Shown: piece after piece, positions 9,775 to 17,164 of the stretch
Layout: each line of letters opens with the position of its first letter
Position numbering within the stretch: position 1 is the stretch's first letter
NCBI RefSeq assembly: GCF_022829585.1
Contig: NZ_JAKSYC010000284.1
Span: 1 to 64,000, forward strand
Length of the DNA: 64,000 nucleotides
Reading direction: 5' to 3'
DNA from: Methylobacterium sp. J-026
Lineage (GTDB): Bacteria > Pseudomonadota > Alphaproteobacteria > Rhizobiales > Beijerinckiaceae
Made by a program: the position numbers and the translations under genes
The notes under the pieces: model-generated
Database searches by the model: none
The model's input: only the letters and a program-made list of their open reading frames with translations
Told to the model about the DNA's origin: nothing

Positions 9775-10340
9775 GCGCGGAACAGCTCCGGATGGCGCGC
9801 GCGCAGAGCCAGTACCAGGGTGAGCGTCTTGAGGTCGGTGATCTCGGCCCGGTCGGCCAGGCCAGCGAGTTCGGCGAGCGGCATCTCGACGACCCTGATG
9901 TTCTCGTGCTCGCCCGCGGCGCCGCCCCCCGCCTCGGCCCGGTCCGACCGGCGGTAAGAGGCGAGGTAGAGGTGGATCTTCTCGGTGGTCAGACTTGCGC
10001 AGGAATAGGTCGCGCCGATGAATTCGAGCGCGGTCAGGCGCAGGCCGACCTCCTCCAGGGCCTCCCGGCGGACGTTCTCCTCCGGGGTGCCGTCGTCGAT
10101 CAGGCCGGCCGGGGCCTCCAGCTGGACCTGCTCGCCGGCGGCGAACAGCGGCGGCACCCGCAGCTCGCGCACCAGGGTCGCGACCCGGCGCTCGGGATCG
10201 TAGGGGAGCACGCCCACCGAGTTGCCGTGATCCTCGAACTCCCGCTCGACCACGGCGCCGTCGGCGAGGCGCACCTGCGCGATGCCGAATCGGCTCCAGC
10301 CCTCGTGCACGAAGCGGATGGTGAGGATCTCGGCTGTCAT
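9771..10340 (-). CDS. Nudix hydrolase, NudK/ADP-sugar diphosphatase type
   Basis: A 189-residue Nudix protein. The box reads GLIDDGTPEENVRREALEEVG (about residues 79-99), with the REALEEVG metal-binding core intact and a substituted first glutamate position, as in E. coli NudK. Downstream TTEKIHLYLASY and the AGGGAAGEHENI segment also resemble NudK, which hydrolyses GDP-mannose and related nucleotide sugars. Hydrolysis of a nucleoside-diphosphate sugar is therefore the best guess. It is the first gene of a leftward group (Nudix, membrane peptide, dehydratase, thiolase) and is divergent from the Mrp operon. The ATG at 10340 precedes a typical beta-strand start. Confidence 0.87.
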   Translation of the reverse strand: MTAEILTIRFVHEGWSRFGIAQVRLADGAVVEREFEDHGNSVGVLPYDPERRVATLVRELRVPPLFAAGEQVQLEAPAGLIDDGTPEENVRREALEEVGLRLTALEFIGATYSCASLTTEKIHLYLASYRRSDRAEAGGGAAGEHENIRVVEMPLAELAGLADRAEITDLKTLTLVLALRARHPELFRA

Positions 10341-10445
10341 CGCATGTTCCTGTGCCTGCCCGTGCCCTCGATCACGGATGTCCCACCCCCGCCTCTGGAG
10401 GTCCTGCGCCGCAGGGCTTCAGCAGGCGCAGCGACTTTTGGGATA

Positions 10446-10477
10446 CCGTGTATCGGGCCCTCACAGGCCCTACACGG
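10446..10477. promoter_or_regulatory. Large inverted repeat upstream of Mrp operon
   Basis: CCGTGTA at 10446-10452 pairs with TACACGG at 10471-10477. Inside this, GGGCC pairs with GGCCC around a six-base loop, leaving a two-base bulge. It sits in the 236-base gap between the divergent Nudix gene and mnhE, about 100 bases before mnhE. It could be an operator dyad or an RNA hairpin in the mnhE leader. No T-run follows it, so it is not an obvious terminator. The regulator is unknown. Confidence 0.45.
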
Positions 10478-10576
10478 AACCGTGTCGTCGGGTTCCGGGA
10501 ACGCTGGCGCCCGCGGCCACGTTTGGTCGGGCAGCGCATGGCCACGCTTCCGCGGGACGTGCCCCGGGCGGGATCG

Positions 10577-11068
10577 ATGCGGGCAGGACCGATCAGCGGC
10601 ATCAAGGAACGGTCGACGCGCGACGCGGTCGCGATCTGGATCGCCCTTGCCCTGGCCTACTTGGTCTTCGCCGGGTCCCTGAGCGTGAACGAGGGCCTCG
10701 CCACGGTGGTCTGCGCCACCCTCGGCACGGCCTGGTGGTGGGTCGCGGGACGACGCGGCGGCGTGCGGTTCCGCTTCGACCGGGCAGCGCTCCGGCCGGT
10801 CGGGCCGGCCCTTGTCGGCATGCCCCGGCAGACCGCGCGGGTCGGACTGCATCTGATAAAGGCCCTCCTCGGCCGCGCCGAGGGCGGCGCGACCCGTGAC
10901 CGGAGCGCTGCCGAGATTGCGTGGGCGACGCCGCACGGCGATACGGCTCCGGCCGCGCGCGCCGTCGGCCTGTTCGCCGCTTCCCTCGCCCCGGACAGCT
11001 ACGTCCTGACCCTCGACCGCGAGCACGGGACCGTGGCGACGCACGCCCTGGGGGACTCGGCGTCATGA
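10577..11068 (+). CDS. mnhE: Mrp-type antiporter subunit E
   Basis: A 163-residue MnhE/MrpE (MbhA-like) subunit. A hydrophobic N-terminal pair of helices (AVAIWIALALAYLVFAGSL; LATVVCATLGTAWWWV) is followed by the conserved amphipathic region and the family hallmark PDSYVLTLDREHGTVATHAL near residues 132-155. The start was placed at the ATG at 10577. An ATG at 10538 is an alternative giving 13 more residues. It is the first gene of a seven-gene operon that would form a membrane Na+(K+)/H+ antiporter. Its stop overlaps the mnhF start (ATGA). Confidence 0.9.
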   Translation: MRAGPISGIKERSTRDAVAIWIALALAYLVFAGSLSVNEGLATVVCATLGTAWWWVAGRRGGVRFRFDRAALRPVGPALVGMPRQTARVGLHLIKALLGRAEGGATRDRSAAEIAWATPHGDTAPAARAVGLFAASLAPDSYVLTLDREHGTVATHALGDSAS

Positions 11069-11316
11069 GCATCTGGACGGCCGCCATCCTGGGGCTGCTG
11101 CCGCCGATGGTGCTCGCGGCGGCGCTGGCGTGGCGCGGCCGGCCCGGCCAGCGCTTCGCGGCCTATCAGCTTGCCGGCAGCGTCACGGTGCTGATCCTGA
11201 CGCTGATGGCCTTCGCCACCGACCAGGCCTCGATCACCGACCTCGCCCTCACCCTTGTCCTGCTCAACCTGCCCGGCACCCTGCTGCTCGCGGTCTTCCT
11301 GGAGCGCTGGATATGA
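11065..11316 (+). CDS. mnhF: Mrp-type antiporter subunit F
   Basis: An 83-residue membrane protein with three predicted helices (about residues 4-22, 33-50 and 59-79), matching MnhF/MrpF in size and in the DLALTLVLLNLPGTLL C-terminal segment. The ATG overlaps the TGA of mnhE and its own TGA overlaps the mnhG ATG, so translation is coupled. Its known role is a small structural subunit of the Mrp complex needed for assembly and antiport. MrpF has also been linked to solute efflux in Bacillus. No charged catalytic site is expected. Confidence 0.88.
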   Translation: MSIWTAAILGLLPPMVLAAALAWRGRPGQRFAAYQLAGSVTVLILTLMAFATDQASITDLALTLVLLNLPGTLLLAVFLERWI

Positions 11317-11597
11317 GCGTCGTCATCGGCGTGCTGCTCAGCCTTGCGGTGGCGGCGACATGGCTGTCCGCCCTGGCCCTATGGCGCCTGCCCCGGGCCC
11401 TCGACCGGTTCCACGCCCTCGCCTTCCTCAACGTCACGGCCTCCGGCCTAGTCACGGTGGCGGCCTTCCTGGCCGACGGCATCTCCGGGCGCTCCCTGAA
11501 GATCCTCCTGATGATGGTGGTGTACCTATCCTGGGCGGCGGTGCTGTCGCACGTGTCCGGCCGCGCCGTGCTGATGCGCGAGGGCCGCTCGGCATGA
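11313..11597 (+). CDS. mnhG: Mrp-type antiporter subunit G
   Basis: A 94-residue subunit with three helices, matching MnhG/MrpG. The diagnostic first-loop motif LWRLPRALDRFHALAFLNV is near residues 23-41 and is followed by a helix with the typical GLVTVAAFL. Its ATG overlaps the mnhF stop and its TGA overlaps the next ATG. Order E-F-G at the start of an operon, rather than A-B-C-D-E-F-G, is the arrangement of archaeal Mbh and related modules. Confidence 0.9.
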   Translation: MSVVIGVLLSLAVAATWLSALALWRLPRALDRFHALAFLNVTASGLVTVAAFLADGISGRSLKILLMMVVYLSWAAVLSHVSGRAVLMREGRSA

Positions 11598-11845
11598 CGG
11601 TGATCCTGCCGCTCCTGTTCCTGCTGACGGCGATTTCCGGGACGGCCGTGGTGCTGGTGCGCGACCCCGTCCGGCAGGTCTTCGCCATCGCGGTCAACGG
11701 CCTCGTCCTGGCGATCCTGTTCGACGCCCTCCAGGCCCCCGACGTCGCCCTGTCGGAACTGACGGTCGGCGCGGCGGCGGTCCCGCTCCTGTTCCTCGTG
11801 GCGCTCATGGCGGTGCGGACCCAGCCCCCCGAGGAGAAACCGTGA
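11594..11845 (+). CDS. MbhD-like subunit (DUF4040; equivalent of an MrpA C-terminal segment)
   Basis: An 83-residue protein with three hydrophobic helices and the conserved block QAPDVALSELTVGAAAVPLLFLVAL in its second half. This is the signature of the MbhD/DUF4040 domain. In Bacillus-type Mrp the domain is fused to the C-terminus of the large MrpA subunit; here it stands alone. The conserved acidic residues in PDVALSELTVG lie in the helix implicated in the ion path of MBH. Start and stop overlap the neighbouring genes (ATGA before, GTGA after). Confidence 0.85.
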   Translation: MTVILPLLFLLTAISGTAVVLVRDPVRQVFAIAVNGLVLAILFDALQAPDVALSELTVGAAAVPLLFLVALMAVRTQPPEEKP

Positions 11846-12618
11846 GCCCGCGGATCCGCGTCGCACTGCTGGCCCTGGCGGGCCTGATCCTGCTGCCGTG
11901 CGCCGCCACGGTGATCGCCGGGCTGCCGCCCTTCGGCGCGACGATCGCGCAGTACGGCGAGCGCATCAACGCGATCACGCCTGAGGCGCGGCACGTCGCC
12001 AACATGGTGAGCGCCATCAACTTCGACCTGCGCGGCCTCGACACCCTCGGCGAGGAGTTCATGCTACTCGCCGCCATCACCGGCACGGTGGTGCTGCTGC
12101 GCGGCCGCCGCGGCGAGGGCAACACCGAGCACGCCATGCGCCGGCCCGGCCGCGCCGTGATCCCGCGCTCCGAGGCCGTCGTGCTCGCATGCCGGATCGC
12201 CGGGCCGCTCACCGCCCTGTTCGGGCTGTACGTGGTGGTGCACGCCACCGTGACGCCGGGCGGCGGCTTCCAGGGCGGCGTGATCCTCGCCTCCGCCACG
12301 CTGCTGATCTACCTCGGCGAGGGCTATGCCGGCTGGCGCGACGCGATCCACAGCCACTGGCTCGACGCCATGGAGGGGGGCGGCGCATTGCTCTTCGCCC
12401 TGTGCGGGCTGGCGCCGATGCTCACCGGCGCCGCCTTCATGCAGAATGTCCTGCCGCTCGGCACCTTCCGCGACCTGTTCTCCGGCGGGCTGATGCTGGT
12501 CGAGAATCTCGGCGTCGCCCTGGCGGTGACGGGCGGGTTCACGCAGCTCTTCCTGGAATTCATGGAGGAGACCCGCGCGGCGGACGAGCCCGACGAGCCA
12601 GGAGAGGAATCGGCGTGA
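11842..12618 (+). CDS. mnhB: Fused MbhE-like plus MnhB antiporter subunit
   Basis: A 258-residue protein combining two modules. Residues 1 to about 105 resemble MbhE: an N-terminal helix, then NMVSAINFDLRGLDTLGEEFMLLAAITGTVVLL, the DxRGxDTLGE signature that is also found in MrpA C-termini. Residues about 115-245 are MnhB/MrpB, with LFGLYVVVHATVTPGGGFQGGVILAS and four further helices. It starts with GTG at 11842, overlapping the preceding TGA. Fusion of MbhE with B is known in some Mrp operons. Its role is part of the transmembrane ion path of the complex. Confidence 0.88.
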   Translation: MSPRIRVALLALAGLILLPCAATVIAGLPPFGATIAQYGERINAITPEARHVANMVSAINFDLRGLDTLGEEFMLLAAITGTVVLLRGRRGEGNTEHAMRRPGRAVIPRSEAVVLACRIAGPLTALFGLYVVVHATVTPGGGFQGGVILASATLLIYLGEGYAGWRDAIHSHWLDAMEGGGALLFALCGLAPMLTGAAFMQNVLPLGTFRDLFSGGLMLVENLGVALAVTGGFTQLFLEFMEETRAADEPDEPGEESA

Positions 12619-13022
12619 CGATGTTGCCCTACGCGGTCGCCGCGTGGCTGTTCGGGATCGGCCTCTACGGCATCGCCACCAGCCGGAACTTCATTCATCT
12701 CGTCGGCTGCCTCGGTATCTGCCAATCGGCGACCTACGTGTTGCTGCTCGGCCTCGGCTACCGCTGGGGCAGCATCGCGCCGATCTTCTACGACCACCCG
12801 CCCGGCACCCCCGCGGTCGATCCGGTGATGCAGGCGCTGGTGCTGACCGACATCGTGGTCGGGGCGACGCTCACCGCCCTCCTCCTGGTCCTGACGATTC
12901 AGGCCTACAAGCGCGGCGGAAGCCTAGACCCGGAGAAGCTCCGGCCGATGCGCGCGGGTGGTGGATCCCGGCGCAACCAGGCTTCGAGCCGCGCGGACGA
13001 CGGCGCGGGGAAAACATCGTGA
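12615..13022 (+). CDS. mnhC: Mrp-type antiporter subunit C
   Basis: A 135-residue NuoK-like subunit. Three helices carry the typical GIGLYGIATSRNFIHLVGCLGICQSATYVLLLGLGY and the PVMQALVLTDIVVGATLTALLLVLTI segment, which are hallmarks of MnhC/MrpC. The C-terminal 35 residues are hydrophilic and basic, probably cytoplasmic. GTG at 12615 overlaps the mnhB stop. The ATG two codons on is an alternative start. Its own stop overlaps the mnhD GTG. Confidence 0.9.
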   Translation: MTMLPYAVAAWLFGIGLYGIATSRNFIHLVGCLGICQSATYVLLLGLGYRWGSIAPIFYDHPPGTPAVDPVMQALVLTDIVVGATLTALLLVLTIQAYKRGGSLDPEKLRPMRAGGGSRRNQASSRADDGAGKTS

Positions 13023-14773
13023 CCGCTTTCCCCGCCGCGCTTCTGCCCCTGCCGGTCGCCCTCCCGCTCGTGGTCTGCGCGGCGCTGCTCGCCACCGCGC
13101 ATCTGCTGCCGGGCCGCCTCCCCGACATCCTGGCGACGCTGGCCGCCCTCGGCGTCGCGATCCTCTGCGGGACGATCGCCCTGCACGCCGCCGACGGGCC
13201 CCTGGTGTACTGGTTCGGCGGATGGGAGCCGCGGGATGGCGTCCATCTCGGGATCGGGTTCTCGGTGGACGAGGCGAGCGGCTGGGTCGCCGCCTTCATC
13301 GGCTTGCTCTACGCCCTGACCTTCGTGTTCGCCTGGGGCTTCTTCGACCGCACGCACGGTCATTTCCAGATCCTGATGCTGCTGTTCCTGGCCGCCATGA
13401 TCGGGTTCTGCTTCACCCGCGACATGTTCAACCTGTTCGTGTGGTTCGAGGTGATGAGCGTCGCCGCCTTCGCGCTCACGGCCTACCACCTTGCGGAATC
13501 GGCGCTCGCCGGCGCCATCAACTTCACGGTGGTCAACAGCCTCGCGGGTTTCCTGATGCTCGGCGGCATCGGGCTGATCTACGCCCAGACCGGCACGCTG
13601 GACTTCGAGGGCATCGCGGCTGCGGTGGCCCGGGGCGGGCGCGATCCAGTGGTGGCCGGAGCCTTCTGCCTCGTGGCGGCGGCCCTGATGATCAAGGGCG
13701 CGATCGTGCCGTTCCAGTTCTGGCTCGCTGACGCCCACGCGGTGGCGCCGAGCCCGGTTTCGGTGATCTTCTCCGGCTCGATGGTCTCGCTCGGGCTGTT
13801 CGGCCTGGCCAAGGTGAGCGCGGTCGTGTTCGGGGCCTCCGGACAGGTCCAGCACGCCCTGCCGGTGCTGCTGATCGGACTCGGCGGCGTCACCGCGCTC
13901 CTCGGCGGCTGGATGGCGCTGCTGCAGCGTCACCTCAAGCGGATGCTCGCCTTCTCGACGATCTCCCATGCCGGGATCATGCTGACCGGCATCGGCGCAC
14001 TCTCGGCGGGCGGGACCGGCGGCATGCTGGTCTACGTGGTCGGACACGGGCTGGTGAAGGGCGCCCTGTTCATGATCGCCGGCATCCTGCTCGCCACGCA
14101 GGCCAGCATCGACGAGATCGCCCTGCGCGGCCTCGGGCGGGGGATCTGGCCGGCGGGGATCGCCATGGGGCTGGCCGGGCTGCTGCTCTGCGGCCTGCCG
14201 CTCGGCGTGCTCGACCAGGGCACGCGCCTCGTCCAGGGGGCGCTGGCGCAGCAGGGTCACGGGATCGCCCTGGCGGCCGGAACCATCGGTGCGGCGCTGA
14301 CCGGGGCGGCGGTTCTGCGGGCGGCCGGCCGCATCTTCCTGGGCCTCGGTCCGGATCCCGGCGACGAGGCCGGGGCGCCGAGCGAGGACGAGCGCGAGAA
14401 GGCCAACCGGCCGCTCTGGCTGATGCTGGGACCGTGCTGCGTGCTGCTGGCCCTCGATATCGGGCTGCCGGCGGATCTGATCGGGCATGCCCTCCCGCGG
14501 GCGGCCTCGGCGTTCCTGCACCGCCCGGCGGTGGAGGCTCTGGCGGAGGGGCCCGCCTGGCTGCCCTGGGCCTCCCTGATCGCCGCCCTGGCGGGCGCCG
14601 GCTACGGGCTGTTCCGCAAGACCCTGCCGGCGCTGGTGGTCCGGCCGGTCAGCGTGACGCAATCGGCGCCGACGCGCGCCCTGGAGGTGCTGCACAGCGG
14701 CCTGATCGGCGATTACGCGGCGTGGCTGGCGGTCGGGGTCGCGCTGATCGCGGCGGTGCTGGCGATGGTTTGA
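13019..14773 (+). CDS. mnhD: Mrp-type antiporter subunit D (NuoL/M/N-like)
   Basis: A 584-residue antiporter-like subunit with about 14 helices. The conserved glutamate is in FVWFEVMSVAAFAL (TM5 type), the key lysine in MIKGAIVPFQFWLADAHAVAPSPVS, the histidine/lysine region in LLQRHLKRMLAFSTISHAGIM, and a second lysine in GHGLVKGALFMIAG. This is the only large proton-pumping subunit in the operon, since no NuoL-like MrpA is present. GTG at 13019 overlaps the mnhC stop. The operon ends here, 10 bases before the inversely oriented tRNA. With subunits E, F, G and C it would move Na+ or K+ against H+, or act in a still unidentified complex. Confidence 0.92.
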   Translation: MTAFPAALLPLPVALPLVVCAALLATAHLLPGRLPDILATLAALGVAILCGTIALHAADGPLVYWFGGWEPRDGVHLGIGFSVDEASGWVAAFIGLLYALTFVFAWGFFDRTHGHFQILMLLFLAAMIGFCFTRDMFNLFVWFEVMSVAAFALTAYHLAESALAGAINFTVVNSLAGFLMLGGIGLIYAQTGTLDFEGIAAAVARGGRDPVVAGAFCLVAAALMIKGAIVPFQFWLADAHAVAPSPVSVIFSGSMVSLGLFGLAKVSAVVFGASGQVQHALPVLLIGLGGVTALLGGWMALLQRHLKRMLAFSTISHAGIMLTGIGALSAGGTGGMLVYVVGHGLVKGALFMIAGILLATQASIDEIALRGLGRGIWPAGIAMGLAGLLLCGLPLGVLDQGTRLVQGALAQQGHGIALAAGTIGAALTGAAVLRAAGRIFLGLGPDPGDEAGAPSEDEREKANRPLWLMLGPCCVLLALDIGLPADLIGHALPRAASAFLHRPAVEALAEGPAWLPWASLIAALAGAGYGLFRKTLPALVVRPVSVTQSAPTRALEVLHSGLIGDYAAWLAVGVALIAAVLAMV

Positions 14774-14783
14774 CCGGGAGTGG

Positions 14784-14856
14784 TGCCGCAAGAGGGATTC
14801 GAACCCCCGACCCCCTCATTACGAATGAGGTGCTCTACCAGCTGAGCTATTGCGGC
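14784..14856 (-). tRNA. tRNA-Thr (anticodon CGU)
   Basis: A complete 73-base cloverleaf on the minus strand. The acceptor arm GCCGCAA pairs with TTGCGGC. The D-arm is GCTCAGCTGGTAGAGC. The anticodon stem CCTCA/TGAGG encloses loop TTCGTAA with anticodon CGT (reads ACG, Thr), and the T-arm contains GGTTCGAATCC. The discriminator base is A, and CCA is not encoded. It lies between the convergent mnhD and aroB. No intron or truncation is visible. Confidence 0.96.
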
Positions 14857-14964
14857 CCGGGCCCCGGTGGGGCCGTGAACGGCGCGAGATCGGCTGCGCC
14901 GGACGTGGCAGGCTCTTAGCTGTCCGACCCGGGATAGGCAAGGCCGGAAGCGCCCCGAGCGGCG

Positions 14965-16110
14965 TCAGGCGCCCCGATCCGCCGCCAACTCGTCGCGCAG
15001 GAATGCCGCCACCTCGGCCCGGTCGACGCCCGGGGCGATGAAGCTCCGCCCGATCCCGCGGGCGAGGATGAAGGTCAGCGCGCCGTCGCGGACCTTCTTG
15101 TCCTGCGCCATGGCGTCGAGGATCGCTTCGGCGCCGCCGCATCCGCCCGGGACCGCCTGCAGGCGGGTCGGCAGGCCGGCCAGGGCGAGGTGGTTGGCGA
15201 CGCGGCCCGCCTCCTGGCCGGCGCACAGCCCGAGCCGGGCCGAGAAGCGGAAGGCCAGGGCGAGCCCGATCGCCACCCCCTCCCCGTGGACCAGCCGGGC
15301 CGGGTTGTAGCCGGTCAGGCGCTCCAGGGCGTGGCCGAAGGTGTGGCCGAGATTGAGCAGCGCCCGCTCGCCGTCCTCCCGCTCGTCGCGGGTCACCACC
15401 GCCGCCTTGGCCCGGCAGCAGGACGCCACCGCCGCCTCGCGCTCCGGGCCGCCGGCGAAGATCCCGCGCCAGTTCGCCTCGCACCAGTCGAAGAAGCCGG
15501 CATCGGCGATCAGCCCGTATTTGGCGACCTCGGCGTAGCCGGCGCGCATCTCGCGCTCGGACAGGGTGTCGAGGGCCGCGGTATCGGCCAGGACCAGGCG
15601 GGGCTGGTGGAAGGCGCCGATCAGATTCTTGCCCAGGGGTGCGTTGATCCCGGTCTTGCCGCCCACCGAGGAATCGACCTGCGCGAGCAGGCTCGTCGGC
15701 ACCTGCACGAAGCGGACGCCGCGCCGCAGGGTCGCGGCCGCGAAGCCGGCGAGGTCGCCCACGACGCCGCCCCCCAAGGCCACCACGAGATCGCCGCGCT
15801 CGACCTTCAGCGCCAGGAGGCCGTCGCAGACGGCCGCGTAGCCCGCGTAGGATTTCGAGCCCTCGCCGGGCGCGACCGTCACGATGCCGGCCTGGAGGCC
15901 GCTCGACTCCAGGCTCGCCCGCAGGCGGCCGGCATAGAGGGCCCCGACAGTCTCGTCCGTGACAATCGCGGCCCGGCGTCCGCCGAGCGCTGCTACAGGC
16001 GGCCCGGCGGCGTCGATCAGGCCGCGCCCGATCCGGATGTCGTAGGCGCGGCCTCCGTCGAGGGGCACGAGGACCGTCAGGGGATCGGGATGGGTCGAAA
16101 GCTCGGTCAC
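14965..16110 (-). CDS. aroB: 3-dehydroquinate synthase
   Basis: A 381-residue AroB, the second step of the shikimate pathway (DAHP to 3-dehydroquinate; NAD and divalent metal). Visible signatures are GGGVVGDLAGFAAATLRRG (NAD binding, about residues 112-130), VPTSLLAQVDSSVGGKTGIN, the metal ligands in MRAGYAEVAKYGLI (Glu), LNLGHTFGHALE (His) and VHGEGVAIG (His). The length is typical of the bacterial enzyme. It follows aroK after an 18-base gap on the same strand, the usual aroK-aroB pairing in alphaproteobacteria. The CorC-like gene that often follows is not here; a homologue lies at 43.6 kb. Confidence 0.97.
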   Translation of the reverse strand: MTELSTHPDPLTVLVPLDGGRAYDIRIGRGLIDAAGPPVAALGGRRAAIVTDETVGALYAGRLRASLESSGLQAGIVTVAPGEGSKSYAGYAAVCDGLLALKVERGDLVVALGGGVVGDLAGFAAATLRRGVRFVQVPTSLLAQVDSSVGGKTGINAPLGKNLIGAFHQPRLVLADTAALDTLSEREMRAGYAEVAKYGLIADAGFFDWCEANWRGIFAGGPEREAAVASCCRAKAAVVTRDEREDGERALLNLGHTFGHALERLTGYNPARLVHGEGVAIGLALAFRFSARLGLCAGQEAGRVANHLALAGLPTRLQAVPGGCGGAEAILDAMAQDKKVRDGALTFILARGIGRSFIAPGVDRAEVAAFLRDELAADRGA

Positions 16111-16128
16111 GGACGGTCTCGCTCAATC

Positions 16129-16740
16129 CTACTGTGCGGCGACGGAGACGGTGCGCGCCCCGTTGAGATGGGTATCCAGGGCTTCGAGCACGTCCTGAAC
16201 GACCCGGTCGTGCGAGACCTCGCGGGAGATCACCACCACGTCGGCGGCGGCGTAGACCGGGTGGCGCACCGCCATCAGGTCGCGCATGGTCGCCTCGGGA
16301 TCGTCGGTCTGGAGCAGCGGCCGGTTGCCCCGCTTGCGGACCCGCCGCATCAGGACGTCGAGATCGGCCTTGAGCCAGACCGAGACCGCGGATTCCGCCA
16401 CGCGCCGCCGCGTGGCCTCGCGCAGATAGGCGCCACCGCCGGTGGCGAGCACCAGGGGGCCGGCCCGGAGCAGGCGGGAGATCACCCGCTCCTCGCCATC
16501 GCGAAAACTCGGCTCGCCGTAGATCGCGAAGATATCGGGGATCGTCAGGCCGGCCGCCGCCTCGATCTCGATGTCGGCATCCTTGAAGATCAGGCCGAGG
16601 CGGCTCGCGAGGCGACGGCCCACGGTGCTCTTGCCCGCGCCCATCAGGCCGACGAGCACGATCGAGCGCGGGCCGAGCGCCCGGCGCAGCCGCGCCTCGA
16701 TCGGTTCGCCACCCTCCGCCTCGTTCAACGGCTCCTGCAT
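16129..16740 (-). CDS. aroK: Shikimate kinase
   Basis: A 203-residue P-loop kinase phosphorylating shikimate. Walker A is GLMGAGKST (near residues 31-39). The shikimate-binding DADIEIE, the Walker B-like GGGAYL block and the lid arginine region RKRGNRPLL are present. The ATG at 16740 has a good AGGGG ribosome site; a GTG at 16752 would add four residues. The roughly 25-residue N-terminal extension before the P-loop core is normal for alphaproteobacterial AroK. It heads the aroK-aroB operon and is divergent from the small membrane protein and xerD. Confidence 0.95.
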   Translation of the reverse strand: MQEPLNEAEGGEPIEARLRRALGPRSIVLVGLMGAGKSTVGRRLASRLGLIFKDADIEIEAAAGLTIPDIFAIYGEPSFRDGEERVISRLLRAGPLVLATGGGAYLREATRRRVAESAVSVWLKADLDVLMRRVRKRGNRPLLQTDDPEATMRDLMAVRHPVYAAADVVVISREVSHDRVVQDVLEALDTHLNGARTVSVAAQ

Positions 16741-17009
16741 CGACCCCTGCACCGCATCCGTCCGGCGCCCCCAACGCCGCGCCGCCGCCCCGGGCGCACG
16801 GCCCCGGGCGATCTCGCATCCTGCGGCAGGCTCTTAGCGCGATTCAAGCGGCCAGCGAAACGCATCGCTGTGTCGTCGTGGGCCTTGTCAGCGCCTTGAT
16901 CGCGTGGTGGAAACCGGGCACCCGCGTCGGCGCGAAGAGAACCGCCGCGCATCCCCATGCCCGCCGCCGATTCCCGCCGCCCGCAGCGCCCGCCCGAGGT
17001 TCGACCGAC

Positions 17010-17162
17010 GTGCCGACCCTGTTCCGTTTCTTTGCCATCCTCGCGATCCTGGCGGGTCTCGTCTTCGCCGCGATGTTCGCACTCGCGAATTTCGTTCAGC
17101 CGACCCCCCGGGAAATGAGCGTGACCATCCCCGCCGCGAAGCTGCAGCCGGGCAGCCGTTGA
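17010..17162 (+). CDS. 50-residue membrane protein upstream of xerD
   Basis: A short protein starting with GTG at 17010 (MPTLFRFF...). One strong transmembrane segment, ILAILAGLVFAAMFALANFV, is followed by a polar tail VQPTPREMSVTIPAAKL. Similar 50-60-residue proteins precede xerD in related rhizobia, and the conserved QPxPREMxxxIP tail suggests a real gene. The stop is two bases before the xerD GTG, or overlaps a possible TTG start, so translation is probably coupled. It is divergent from aroK. Function is unknown. Confidence 0.7.
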   Translation: MPTLFRFFAILAILAGLVFAAMFALANFVQPTPREMSVTIPAAKLQPGSR

Positions 17163-17164
17163 GC

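Noticed and set aside
12905-14791. A 628-codon open frame on the minus strand
   Set aside because: It is fully antisense to mnhD, has no recognisable domain and has the His/Arg/Gln-rich composition typical of the reverse strand of GC-rich genes.
14784-14856. An integration site in the tRNA-Thr gene
   Set aside because: No partial tRNA copy or direct repeat of its 3' end was noticed elsewhere in the window.
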